From Parapristionchus giblindavisi (Eukaryota; Nematoda; Chromadorea; Rhabditida; Diplogasteridae): a stretch of DNA of 64,000 nt. The notes below the pieces were generated by a model. That model had not been told where the DNA came from, did no database searches, and saw only the letters and a list, made by a program, of their open reading frames with translations. Below, in pieces: positions 44,074-56,127 of this stretch. The translations under genes were made by a program, and so were the position numbers. The first letter of the stretch is position 1. Each line of letters opens with the position of its first letter. The stretch is from assembly GCA_943737045.1 (NCBI GenBank), contig CALSFV010000210.1:372001-436000 (forward strand). Direction: 5' to 3'.

Positions 44074-47000
44074 ATGGAGGATCGTATGGGGGCGGTTCTA
44101 ACCACCGCCCTACCCATAGTCCGACATGTTCTGTGCGCCATTTATGTCATTGTGACTTTTTTCTACATTAACGTGCTCAGAAAACGACGAGTATGTTTGA
44201 TCTTTGATCTTTGATCTTTAAACTCTTAGTTAAATATGTCTCGTGCAGTGTGCGCCAATGAATCGCGCTAGATCAACCAACACCAATTTGTGAGAGGGTG
44301 GGAGACGAAAAATGGCAATTTGTCAGTGGGTGGGAGAGAAGAAAAATTTCGTCAGACCAGATAGTTTTAGATTTATTATTAGATGAGGAAATATCTTAAA
44401 ATGAAGGATCTAAAAAAAGATAAGAGGACTGGCGACCCTTCTCATAGAGTATGTTCAAAAGGCGAACCGAAAGTCAAAGACGTTATTTTAGACCTTATTT
44501 TTTTGTTTGGCGACTCCAAACACCACATAGCAGCGAGATGCCATATAAAATGGTTTTTGTTTATTTAAATTTCATCTCCGCTCTGGTCATGCCCTCTCGT
44601 TGACAAGGAAGGCGAGAGAGTGTGGTCAGAGCGGAGAGTTTCACATCAGCTCGGCCTTTAAGGTGTTCCATCCGAACGCCCATCTTATGCTCATAATGAT
44701 GCCTCTGACGTACGCACCGGCACTAGTGGCCAACGTGTGTTTCTCGATATTTGACGGATTTCAAATTAAAGTGCATCCATTCATAGAAGATGCTCTACAT
44801 AAAGCCACAGACATCGGTGAGATTATTGCATGATTTGATTAGATACAAAATAGACAAATAGATGAAAACTATGTGCAACTTAAAAGTTAAGACCCCTTGA
44901 AGAAATTTCAGCACTATTCAGCACAGCATTCAGCCTGTTCGATTTCGTTTGCGAACGCCTCGTAGCAACTGTACTGGTAGAGCGATACGAGCACATATCA
45001 TCGAGGTTTGTTATCTATGATCTTTGATCTTTAATCTTTGATATCTTATGATTATTTATATATATATTTATCGACATGCTCAGCATGAAACAATACAGGT
45101 TTAAAAAGCAGAAACAATGGATAACTGAATACTCTCGACATAGCTAGATGATTGAAAGAGGGTAATATTGGACAAGATACTTGAGGAAAGAACGGATAGA
45201 ATGGGGTGGTAAAGGGGGGGGGGATCTCTCATTGATGGGACCATCCCTCGCACGTGTCATTAGTCCGATGATTAGCTTGAATTGATCAGATCGAGCAGGA
45301 CTTGAATGGAAACATTACATTGTGTAGTGGATAGAGTAATCGGTGGAGGAGGCCGATGTTACTGTGTGACACGATTGAATCTCTAAGATGGACTTACAAT
45401 GAGAGATACAATTAGGGAATGGTAGGAGCTATTTGGTCAGAAGGAGAAAAGAGTATGGAAAAGAGTATAAATAAACTAGGATGCAAAAATAGATGGATAT
45501 TCACTATTTATTAATAACGATTTAAACTGTGAATGTGATTCGGCTGATAAAATAATAGGTGGTAATCTATTCAGCCATCTAATAACTCTCAGGGGGAAAG
45601 AGTTATATCTAATACTATTTCTAGTGAATTCTAATTCAAGGCCATAGGAGAAACTACGGGGTCGGGTCGGCTGAAATCTGAAAAATGTATCGATCGGAAT
45701 GATCGACTCTCCATACAGTATCTTTCTCGCGAGGAGAAGATCACTTACCACCCTTTGCTCACTTAGAGGCTTCATTGAGAGTGCTTTCAATCTATCAGGA
45801 TAAGAAGGAAGAGATTCAGGAGAGACGTGGAAGCAACGGTAGAAGACAATTCGAGTAAAAAGGCGTTGAACCTTTTCAAGACGAAGACTGTCTTTAGACG
45901 TGATAGGATACCAGAAAGATGATGCAAATGAGAGATGAGGAAGAACATAGATAATATAGCATTTGACTAATATTTAATATTATATTTTTTTTATTTGTAA
46001 ACGAATTATACATAACTAACAACAAATAAGAACTTAGTGTACATATGCAGTGCAAATTAGAGTGAATGTCACATAATCAGTGATTATGGTCGTATTCACA
46101 GGGGGAGTACACGAGGGAACATTTTATATTGGATCAATTCATGCCTGAACTGCCCAAACATCAATTAGAGTTAAAGGTGGAGTCCGGTGAACATTTTCGT
46201 GAACAAACTGTGAAGACAGAAATATAGCCAAAGTGATTCTGCATAACGTTCATAGATATTTTATGCTAATTCAGCTCATTGATCGCTAGAATCACGAACG
46301 AATCATGCTTGATGTACAGGCAAAGGCGTGAAATTTTGAAAATAAGAAAGTTCGGCAATAGGTTTCGAACCCGCGACGCTACGCTAACTAGACAGCGCAT
46401 TTACCACTACACCAAGCGATAGATGCCTGCCCCCGCTAATTTCTTGCATATCACTAATCTCTTGCACAAATGATGTTACGTATTTGCCTAGACATTCGAG
46501 GGCCTCCATCTTTAAAGTAAAGAAAGAATGGTTTTAAAGTAGGTTGTGCTGTAAGAGAAACTATTTAAAGACTAATATTAAGAAATTTTTTAAAATTTTT
46601 TTCCAGATTCCCCTACATAGCCGTGATCTTACTACTTGTCCAGTGGGGATCGGCGACACTCTGCGTCCTGCTACTCTATAGTGGTAAGGCTAATTACGAT
46701 ATATCCTTAGAATACACTAATGAAAGCAAGCCTGACTCATGCACCCCTATGAACCAAACATTAAACGGCCATGGTTTGAGGACCTTATATTTAAGGTGTC
46801 CATTGTAAGGTTGTACCATAAGCACTTAAAAAATTAAAAGTTTTAAGCACTAAAAGTTGAGTATTTCGGTTCATAGGAGCACATGTGTTAGTCTTTTTCT
46901 TGTGAGTGTTTAAGAAATATTCAATATTATATTATATTTCAAAGTTGTATTCTCTGTTCTAAAAGGGGGAGTTGAGAAAATCGTCTCGTTTTACAAGAAC

Positions 47001-50000
47001 TCTAACCTCTTTTATTTTCTTTGGCTACTTTTGACCACTAAAAAATTAAACTTCACGACGAAACAGGCTCAAGATCTAATCCTGATCATTATTTATTTCG
47101 CAGCGACATTTTCGATAACGCCTTTTCTCGCCGTGATGGGTGTCGAGTGGGCCATCAGCGTTACGGTACTCCATTTTGTCGATTTTTCACTTCTTCTAAG
47201 TGCTCTTATTGTTAGTAGTAATAACGACAGTGTATTTTTAATATTTTTTTGTATTTTAAATTTTTCTGAAAATGCGAATAGGAATACGAATTCAGATGTT
47301 CATTGTGCTTCCTCGTGTGAGCATATCGGCCTACGAGCGACAGTTGAAGAACAGAGAGAAGAACTACACGAATCGATACCAATCGATGGAGAATGTTAGA
47401 ACGGCTAAGGTAATGAAAACGTGGAAGCCCTCGTTGAATTTTATTTATAACCAGTTGCGACCATCCCCTTGTAAGTTGTGTTGCAGTAATATGTACCGTG
47501 ACGCATAATGCACTGTTATATTTACCCTACGTGCGTCGGAGAGGCGGCGGAGGGGGTTACGGCGTAGGCACGTAAGGCAAATGTAACAGTGCATAACACT
47601 CATGTTAACTTACCTTGCCTTAACTTAATTTACGCTATCATGACTTAATTTCACTTTGTTTACTTAACTTTACTTAACTTATTCCTTATGGCCTTATTAC
47701 TTAACTTAATACTTGACTTATGGCTTAAGTAATGACGACTTGACTTATTAGCTAAGTTGGTATGGCTTGGAAGCGAGTAAGCCCCGCCCAGCGCTGATCA
47801 GTTCCATCGCGCACCAAACCCGTCTGGTGTACGCCGAGCACTACATTTAATGAGAGAGAGGAAAGTGGGCGTGGTCTGAACAAACGCCATCACTATTCTG
47901 CTTTATTTATAGTGTATTGATAAGCAAGTTTAATGGTTTTAATAAGTAACCAGGGAAAACATTCCAAATTTTATAATTTTTGATCGTTTTGTGGCGCCAA
48001 ATCTTGCCTTTCTTGCCAAGCCTTTTAAATTTTTTTCGTTTTCTGTGGTTCACCAGTCCAGAGCATTAAACCAACCCACGTTTGTCATGGAACGAATTAC
48101 TTGCAAATGCCGGAATCTAGATGCATGAATCTTGCGAGTTTTTCTTCGCGCCCGAACTCAATTACGAACGCGAATTGGCTGTTCCCATTTCCAATTTCTA
48201 ATGATTATGTACTAATTTTCTCACCAACACCATTCGTGACTATATAATATCGGTTATGAAATGAATTTTGAAAGTCTAAATTATTGGTTAGTCGTGATTT
48301 CATACATTCAAGGATAAAAAGATTGCGGGTGTTCCTTACGATTTAGTTATATTAGGTTGATGCATAAGTTTCTTTACAAAATTAAATACGAACATATTTA
48401 TCTGCCAAAAAACGTACAAGCGTCGACTCAACTTAGAAGTAGGCCCCTTCTACAGTGATAGTCTTGCGCTATTTATCGGGCAACTTGTAGATCCCATCAT
48501 GCCAGAAAGAGCCGAGAAAGGACTTGAAGAAGTTGGTCAACTCCTCCTCGACACTGGCTCGGATATCGAAGTGTAGTCCTCTGAGGAAGTGATAGAGGGC
48601 CGAAACCCGATGGCTGTCAGAGTGGGCAAGGTTGGGGGAATACGGTGGGTGGGGTAGTCCGGTCCAGCCATTGCCTGCTGGTTCAGCCTTGGCTAATCTT
48701 TCAATGTGTGATTTTGCGTTATCATGCTGAAAATAGATTTCAGGCTGTTTCCCAAGGGTGGATTCGGGATGGGTCTTCAAGTTTCTCAGCTGAGTAACAT
48801 ATACTTGTGCGGTTATTGTCTGGCCTTGGGGTAGCAGCTCTCAATACTCAACTCCTATGGCGCTCAACCAAACCGAAAGCATGATTTTCCTGGGGTGAAG
48901 ATCGGCTTTTGGCTCAACTCCTGGCACCTCGTCTGAATCAACCCATTGACGCCTACGCTCATCATTGTCGTAGTGGACCCGGGAGCATGATCTAGCCAGT
49001 CGAATCGGCTTCTCAGGGTTAGAAAAGACACTGCTGCATCAACCCTCCGATCCTGGCCCAAATCGGTCAACCTATGAGGAACGAATCGTCCGAGTTTTAA
49101 CACCTTTCCGATCGTCGCCATTCCACGAACGATAGTCGATTGATCAGTCCCAAGGGTAGAGCTTGGAATAGGGGTGGTTAGATATGAATCATCGTCTACC
49201 TCTTTCCGCAGCTTATCCATGTCCGTCTCCGGAACGATCATAGTCAGCCAGGGAAAAGTCCCCTTTCTCAAACCTGGATAACCAAAGTATCACCGTGGGC
49301 ATAGAGGGTGCATTGGCGTTGTATACTTCTGCTATGCGATGTTGAGTTTCGGTTGGGTTTAAGCCGGGGAGGAATAGGAACGGAATTATGTTGTGAAGAT
49401 GATTTCGATCGACGGTGAAAACACGAAGCATTCTCAGCCGGACGACTAGATGGACTGACGCGAAAACAATCATAGACAGGGTGAGAAAGTGTCCGTCGAG
49501 GGTTGAGAATTGAGGCCCCAGCGAAAAACAGCAAGAGAAATACGACTCGTATAAGAGGGGCCAAAGTTTTGTAAAGAAACTTATGCATCACCCTAATATT
49601 TGTTACCGTCCAATATTCATTATAGGTATTCCGTTCATTGATTCTCTTCCTCGCCTCAGCCATCGTCTTTCAACTCGCCTTCTACACTGTACTCGCTCAT
49701 TGGGTGAAAGAACCTGCCAAATCACACCTTCGACAAGTCTTCCATTCATGCTCCGCACTGATGGTCAATTTTTTGATTAAATATTATTGTTATTTATTTA
49801 TTATAAAAACTTATGACAATTTATATATTCAACTTGGGGCTCTCAAAAAAAAACTTCCGGAATTTGCAAGAAAATAGCAGTGAGACCACCCATTATAGAC
49901 TATCAGATAACGTAGTTTGCTGTTCCGTTCTTGTATAAACGGCATGATTTTCGAGAAAAGCAGGTTGCGCTAGTATTTACATTCTTAGAAAAGGTGTCAT

Positions 50001-51132
50001 TCACGTTCGTCGTCTGCATTACAGGATGTTCAGAAAATACTCAGACAAAAGATGAATATTTTGGTTTGAGTAGCCGATTTTGTGCTCTTGCGCTTAATGA
50101 AATCTTTAAAAGATCCGATGAAAATCGTAATCGGTTTAAAGGGAGCGTTACCTCACTCAATGTTCTCTTGATTGCGCACACTATTTTTCTGTTCTCTAAC
50201 AACGAGAGACTATTGCGCGTCGAAGAGACCATTGAGTGAGGTAAAAATAAGAGACTAATGATCTGTGTGCTTTATCGAGAAACTCAACAATACGGAGCGG
50301 CCGAAACACCATAGTGTACATACCTTATTAGCTTATGTATATATTTCAAAAACATTACATTTAAAGTGCACTTGTACATGTACATCTATTAAAGGCACAC
50401 CCCAAGCTAATTTTACTCTCCATTGGCAATACTCTCGAGTAGACAAAGAAATCGAGACAGTGTGGCCAGAGCGGAGAGTTTCAAATAAGCTTGGGGTGTC
50501 GCTTTAATATTATTAATTTAATACCATTAAAGATGTCAGTCTCGAGCGTCATCGTTTTGTACAATCATCCAACACTGCGAGCGGATTTCAACGATTTCAT
50601 TCGCTGCAAGAAAATCTTAGTACGTTATCGCCTAGACGCTTGTGGTGTAAATGTTTTGGCGCTACTCTACATCCAAGCACAGATCGCCTCAAAACGGGAA
50701 CATGGATAGTAGAAAAGCACACCGGCACCACAGATCTACTCTGCTGTCCCTTCACCATTTGTTATTTTTTTACTTTCCCGATCTGGGCTCGTAAAGTAGT
50801 GCTAATGTTTTGGGAACAGATATCGTAATATGTTCATTGTGCCTTGCATGAAATCTCCTTATTCCGGAAGATGTGAACTAGCAAGTTAGTGTGTGTGTGT
50901 GTGCATGACCAGTACGGTTTGCATGTTTTTGTTCGATTCAAAACAATCGGTTCGGTCTGTGCTACGTAGATATCGTCGCTATATTCGTGGTTGTATTCGT
51001 GATCTTTGATTTCTTACTCTGCAGACCGAACCCAGCAATGACGAAAGCAAACCTCACTGGAGAGATCGCTTCAGAAGCGGCCTCGATTCTGCAGTGTATA
51101 AACTGGTCCGCGTTTCAACCCCATTGTCATAA
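44074..51132 (+). CDS. seven-transmembrane chemoreceptor, Sre-like (Sra superfamily)
   Basis: Nine exons: 44074-44190, 44663-44816, 44912-45005, 46607-46683, 47104-47165, 47296-47409, 49626-49763, 50533-50619, 51025-51132. They total 951 bases, 316 residues, in phase. Seven hydrophobic segments lie in order, for example VLCAIYVIVTFFYINV, LMLIMMPLTYAPALVANV, AVILLLVQWGSATLCVLLLY, SLILFLASAIVFQLAFYTVL. Family marks are CERLVATVLVERYEH after helix 3, TNRYQSMENVRTAK before helix 6 and the NHPTLRADF end of helix 7. This pattern fits nematode Sre receptors; Srab or Sra remain possible. It would act in sensory-neuron membranes. A tatgcag acceptor 7 bases before the ATG suggests trans-splicing. Introns hold a LINE fragment, a TTAA element and a dead mariner. 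Confidence 0.85.
44566..44661. mobile_element. TTAA-flanked MITE abutting a splice acceptor
   Basis: Starts TTAAATTTCATCTCCGCTC, has inverted arms ctctggtcatgccctctcg and gagagtgtggtcagagcgg, and ends ggccTTTAA. The next base completes the acceptor (ctttaag) of chemoreceptor exon 2. Confidence 0.8.
45476..45975 (-). pseudogene. LINE reverse-transcriptase C-terminal fragment
   Basis: The minus-strand frame reads YVLPHLSFASSFWYP, RLEKVQRLFTRIVF, RVVSDLLLARKILYGE and FPLRVIRWLNRLPPIIL, and ends at FAS before a stop near 45476. This is the conserved C-terminus of jockey/RTE/CR1-like non-LTR retrotransposon polyproteins. It is 5'-truncated at about 45975 and lies antisense in chemoreceptor intron 3. 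Confidence 0.85.
46171..46515 (-). mobile_element. TTAA-flanked TIR element with tRNA-like core
   Basis: TTAA at 46171 and 46512; ends AGGTGGAGTCC and GGCCTCCATCT are imperfect inverted repeats. On the minus strand the core has an A box (TGGTGTAGTGGTAAATGCG), a near-complete anticodon stem around GTCTAGTT, and a B box (GGGTTCGAAACC). Same design as 41253-41624. Confidence 0.68.
47503..47612. mobile_element. MITE with TTACGTGCCTACGCC arms
   Basis: The left arm tgcactgttatatttaccc pairs with the right arm ggcaaatgtaacagtgcata. A younger member with near-perfect arms is at 53466-53573. Confidence 0.75.
48352..49596 (-). pseudogene. mariner transposon with broken transposase
   Basis: A 1245-bp element with inverted ends TTAGGTTGATGCATAAGTTT and its near-complement, flanked by TA (48350-48351, 49597-49598). 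Transposase pieces lie on the minus strand in separate frames: an N-terminal HTH region (ETQHRIAEVYNANAPS), a STIVRGMATIGKVLKLG block and a C-terminal catalytic block (FQHDNAKSH ... LPHPPYSPNLAHSD). Frameshifts and loss of the usual middle catalytic segment make it inactive. It sits in chemoreceptor intron 6. Confidence 0.93.
50136..50241. mobile_element. TTAA-type MITE (TTAAAGGGAGCG family)
   Basis: ttaaagggagcgttacctc at the left; inverted arms cactcaatgttctcttg and gaagagaccattgagtgag. The right terminal TTAA has been lost. Confidence 0.75.
50392..50509. mobile_element. TTAA-flanked MITE (GGCACACCCC ends)
   Basis: Starts TTAAAGGCACACCCCAAGCT and ends AGCTTGGGGTGTCGCTTTAA. It is an almost full-length member of the family also seen at 51605-51720, and ends 23 bp before chemoreceptor exon 8. 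Confidence 0.85.
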
Positions 51133-52755
51133 GTCCTTTCAAATGAATCCCGAGTTAAATCGAAACTTTCCGAACCGGTTTCGAATTTTCCAGTGCTGTT
51201 CATGTTTACATTTGTTGTTGCTTCTGACTAATGAACAAGCGCAATAAGTTCCTTGTATGTGGCATTATCTTCTAACGCGAATTTCGATCGATAGAATATT
51301 TAACAATCAATCAATCAATGCGTTTTCAGAGCCATGTCATGCCTGAGCGTACGGTATCTTCTACCATCGAGGCAAATGTTCGATCGATAAACGGAATCAA
51401 TCTCATAATTCCAATCGATCAGCAGAGAGATGCCTACTTCAATAGCTACCGTAATCAATGGTCTTGAAGAGACATTACGTAGATCAATATTTATTGTTTC
51501 CCTAGAATATTATTGATTGTTTCGGAATAATAAAGTGATTGAGGCCACGGCGGCAGAGATTTTTTTATTTATTTATTATTTTTTAAAATTATTTAAAGAT
51601 ATGTTAAAGGCACACCCTGGTCTAAATTTAAACTCCCCGCTGTGTTCTCTCGCTTGCTTTGTCTATTAGAGAGCATTGATATAACGAGGAGTTTCAAATT
51701 AGCTCGGGGTGTGCCTTTAGACACAGCAAGATAGGATAAACCACTGGAAGCATACCCTTGCGGGGAAGTGGAAATAATTCGTCCGCTTCTTCCCTGAACA
51801 GATCAAGGTTTTACAGTTGCAGTTTTTTTACAGTTTGAACACATTTATCAAGAGTATGTGCACGTTGGGCCACTCCTGACTTCTTGCTTGTTTCAGGGAA
51901 GTATGACGAGTGATTCGCATTAAGAGATCGTTTCATCTTACTTGTGGGCGTCCCCGTTGTAATGTCAGATCGAGGTAGATCATACCAATGCCGGCGATGT
52001 AGAAGAACTCATTGGTATTTTCAAACTAGTAGTTTACTTAAGTTACGTCACGGACTAGCAGTTTGCTTTTAGTTTACAAGTGAAAGCATTTGACGAAATG
52101 CATTACCGTATTTTACACCACTTCTATAGTAGTAAACTTACGTTTAACTAGCCGTAGACTTGCAAGTCTACGGCTAGTGGAAAAAATAAGTAAACTACTA
52201 GTTTGAAAAACCAGAGAAGATTCGCCTACTTTCGTAGCTACAGAAATTAGCATTCTTGAAGGAGAAATAGCGTAATGTTGATTTTTTCCCTGCAATATCA
52301 CTATGTGCTTCGAAAGTTGAACTTATTGCGACAGTTATTTACACCATGATAGATTCTAGGTCATGCGGATATTAACATTTTCATCCTATCTGGAACATAT
52401 CATAAAGTAGGATGGTAACGATCAAAGGAAATGATATGTTGTTTGATCAAAATTTGAGGAAAATGATGCATCAGTACATAGAGGAAGTAGTCAAAAGGAA
52501 TAATTATCCGACATCATTCTGCAAACCCAATGTGGTATTTAGAGTCTAGCAAATCATTCGAAGGGGTTACTTTGAATTTTTAACCGGCCATTATATCGAA
52601 CACTAGTAGTACAGCTATGCCAACTTCAGAAATATTGACAGAACTATTTTTAAAATATGTATGGATTCAGCACTGCATGTATAATTTACTTTATTTCCAC
52701 TACATGAGTTCAATGAGGAGGTAGGGATTGATCAGGAGATCTCCTAATCGACATC
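51133..52755. other. intergenic region, convergent 3' ends
   Basis: No gene. It contains the chemoreceptor 3' UTR (part of which is copied at 59215-59330), a TTAA-type MITE at 51605-51720 (starts ttaaaggcacaccctgg) and a MITE at 52014-52217 with ends gtattttcaaactagtagtt and aactactagtttgaaaaacc. Confidence 0.65.
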
Positions 52756-55700
52756 TTACTTTCCAACCTTGAAGTTCTTCGTGGCGGGGTCATAAACCGT
52801 ACCCGGGGGACAATCTCTCACAACCCATGATCCATTCACGCATTGCTCATACTTGGATGGAGAGGCATTAGCTCTCATGTCTCCTGAAAATCGATAATGA
52901 TCTACCATACACAGGGACAGTTACAGTACCTGAAGTGCACTTTCCAGAAGGAGCCGGGACCGGAGCCGGAGCCGGGACCGGAGACTTCTTGGTGGTAGTT
53001 GCGGGAGCCGGGGCTGGAGCCGGAACCTTCTTGGTAGTGGCAGAGGGTGATGGCGCGGGTGCCGGAACTGTGGCTCCAGAGAGACCTTGCCTGAAGTATC
53101 GATTGACTCAATATTATGTATGAGTTTAGAGTAGTAGTAGTACTTACTTGATAGTACTTACTTATTAGTACTTACTAGATAGTACTTACTTATTAGTACT
53201 TACTAGTAGTACTTACGTAGCACGGTAGTACTTACTTAATGGCCTTGTGAAGTGGGAACTCCTTGGTGTCAAAGTCCATAGCCCATGTGAATGCGCCACC
53301 GTATCCCTGGGCCTTGACAAGGGCCATCTACAAATGATTGAAAGTGAGAAAGAGAAAGCATTGCAGATATAAAATATAGATTTGAAAAATTGTGCATTTT
53401 TTAGATAACATTTTCATTTGAAATATAAGCACAGAAAGAATATGTGCAACGATTTGGCCAATATGCATCGTTACATTTGCCTTACGTGCCTGCGCAGTAA
53501 CCTCCTAAACCGCGTCTCCTTCGTTGCGGCGGAGGTTATGGCGTAGGCACGTAAGGCAAATGTAACGATGCAATAACGACTATGCTTCCATGTACGGTAC
53601 CTTCTTGAGGATGGCATCCTTGTCGTCGAATCCGTAACAAGCTTTTCTTCCATTGAGTGTTACCTCGAGGTAAGGTCCTTCTGGAGACTGAATCGTCTTT
53701 CCTCCCATCTTGGCGAGCTTAAAAGATTATCGATTGTTTGACATCACGCGATTGATCATATTGTATTGATTGACTGTCTGCATTTGCCGCTCAATTGAGT
53801 TGTTTTATCGATTGATTCTGAATTATAGCCTACAGTATACCTCGAAGTACGCGGCCATACCGTCCGTCTGCGTGACGGGCAGCGCAGAAGCTGGACCACT
53901 TCCAGCAGCACCGTGACTGAATAAAATTTATAGTGGGTAATGTGTTTTCGAAAACGGAGATCAAACTCGGTTGAAAAGGAAGAAAAGAGTGAGAGATATT
54001 CTCTCGAAAGTTATGGATAGTGTCCGTTGAAGTGAAACCCCGAGCTGATTTGAAGCTCTCTGCCCTGGCCTCACTCTTTTTGTCCACGAGAGTGTATTGC
54101 AAATGAGGGGAGCAATATTAGCTTGAGGTGCCCCCTAGTACATTGACTTACGCGCAAGTGTTGGCGAACCATCCTCTTCCGTATGCTCCGATTCCCATTA
54201 AAATCTTGTTCTTGGGCATGCCCTTGGAGGCCCAGTGAGCGAGAGCGCCGGCCTGAATTATCGATTAAATTTTACAAATTAAATGTTTTTTAATCGACAA
54301 TTTACCGTCTCAGAGTAAGCTGCCTGGTGCCCGATGGAAGTTTCAGCGAATCCGTGGAAATCGTAGGACATGACATTGAGATAATCGAGATATCTGAAAT
54401 ATTGATTGACACTAGTTCTAAATTAATAGAAATCATAGGGAACGGATAATTCACTGATGACGGATTTTCAGAAAACAAAGGAATATATTGTGACGCGAGG
54501 ATAGGAGGTTTATGACTAGATTCCTTTCAAAGGAAGATCTCTAATGAAGTCATGTTGAAAAAACTGTAAAAGTCAACTCTCTGCGTTAGAGTGCAGTAGT
54601 CGATTTATATTTTCTGATAAATTCTAGTTCTTACTGAGCGAATTTGGGCACATCGTATCCAGCGTCAATGGTGGTTTTACCGGCTGAGACCGCGGCAGTC
54701 ACTAGTTTACCTCCACTCTGCGTTTTGAGTTCCTACAATATCGTCTGCTTTATCACCTTCATTATCGATTCATTTAATTTTTTCTTCCATCACACGCGTT
54801 TCATTATATATTTATGAATACGTATAAATATTATTATCATTACAATGAAGTAATCAGTTGCTTCAGTTGTTATTCATTGTTGACAAAGAAGTGTTGCAAG
54901 AGTATTGTCACGAGCCATATTAAGCTACCATATACTGTACGATACCGTACCTTTATGATATTAACGAAGTTTTCCTTGTTAGCCGCGTTGGGGTACTCCC
55001 AGTCGAGGTCGATACCATCGAAGCCGAATCGATTGGCCAGAGCCCAGGCAGACTTGACGAACTTGGACCGTTTAGCAGGATCGCTTGCAACTGTCTTAAA
55101 TATTGATTTATTGATTCTTACATTATTTATTTTTGTTTAAATGCCTCTACCGACCATATAACACCCTCAATGAGCTATGAAGAGTTTCTCTATTTTTCTT
55201 CATCTTCATCAATTTACCCTATTATTTTTTTCCCATTTTCATTGTTTTAAATTGATAGTTTCATATTTTCATATTATTATTTATCATTTAATATTATTAT
55301 TATTTGATATATTACCGAGTATATTCCGGATTCCGATTCGGTCCATCCTCCAAAAGAAAGTATGGTCTTGAGTCCTGGTTGTTTCTTTTTGATATCGTTG
55401 ATCTTCTGCATGCCTCCTAGTCCCTCGTCTGCCCATGTATCCGTCATCCTGAATTTTCACATATGCTAAATTGTTTAAAATAAATAATTTTATTATTCGC
55501 CTGTGATTTATACTCATATCATCTCATATCTTTGAGATAAATAATCATGCCGAATTATTTATCACATAGATAAATAATCACAATTTTTTTCAAAATCATG
55601 TAAATCTAGCTAATTCGAAACTCCGAAAGCTCAAAATCTTTCGTATCTTTTTTTCAGATGAGAGCCTATGATCAGAGCGGAGAGTTTCTCTTAAAGGAAG

Positions 55701-56127
55701 AGCGACCTCTCTCAGTGGCCTCTTCATTGCGCACACTATTTATCTAACAACGAGAGAGCGTAGAGCGTGACAAAGGTTTCGGTCCCGTTTAAATTAGCTC
55801 GGGTGTCCCTTTAAGGGTGACATACCTGGCTTCGAAGGTAGCGACGTTAACCGCTGCGAAGGCATAGAAGATATGGGTACAGAGTCCCACGGGTACCGTC
55901 TCGGGAGTGAACTTAAATTGATTATTTTATTTAAATTAAAACTTAAATTGATTATTTTATTTAAACTAAAACTTAAATTGATTATTTTATTTAAATTAAA
56001 ACTTAAATTGATTACGGTAATTTATCACCAATGAATCACTGTAGTTTACTTGCCTTGTTAGGTTCAGCACGGTATGTTGCCCAATTGGTGAAGTAACAAC
56101 CGTTCACTAGAGGAGCTGCCACAGCCA
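52756..56127 (-). CDS. GH18 chitinase with Pro/Thr linker and reduced chitin-binding tail (copy 1)
   Basis: Exons: 56127-56054, 55911-55826, 55448-55316, 55094-54951, 54732-54635, 54393-54306, 54252-54152, 53916-53841, 53717-53601, 53327-53236, 53090-52930, 52883-52756. About 432 residues; the first (signal-peptide) exon is not found, though an exon ending near 56222 gives a matching phase. GH18 marks in order: [21 protein letters not shown], the catalytic [33 protein letters not shown] and [13 protein letters not shown]. The linker has [12 protein letters not shown] and [10 protein letters not shown] blocks. The last exon has [22 protein letters not shown], a CBM14-like end that stops before the final cysteine. 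The intron after exon 56127-56054 starts GC (AAG then gcaagt). It likely hydrolyses chitin of cuticle, eggshell or food, outside the cell. Confidence 0.93.
53130..53235 (-). repeat. tandem copies of a splice donor
   Basis: On the coding strand the donor of exon 53327-53236 (AA then gtaagtacta) is followed by about six more gtaagtacta units. The paralogous intron near 59990 has one copy, so the array expanded after the gene duplication. Confidence 0.88.
53466..53573. mobile_element. MITE with near-perfect ~28-bp arms
   Basis: tgcatcgttacatttgcctt with acgtgcct, and the complement at the right end, in a chitinase intron. Related to 47503-47612. Confidence 0.85.
55694..55795. mobile_element. 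TTAA-type MITE (TTAAAGGGAGCG family)
   Basis: ttaaaggaagagcgacctct at the left, the family interior cttcattgcgcacactattt, and gtcccgtttaa at the right, 31 bp beyond the donor of exon 55911-55826. A decayed TCTCCGCTCTGGC piece lies just upstream (55610-55690). Confidence 0.7.
55912..56005 (-). repeat. tandem copies of a splice acceptor
   Basis: On the coding strand the unit aataatcaatttaagtttta with about 16 more bases repeats three times. Its last copy is the acceptor (tcaatttaag) of exon 55911-55826. Confidence 0.85.
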
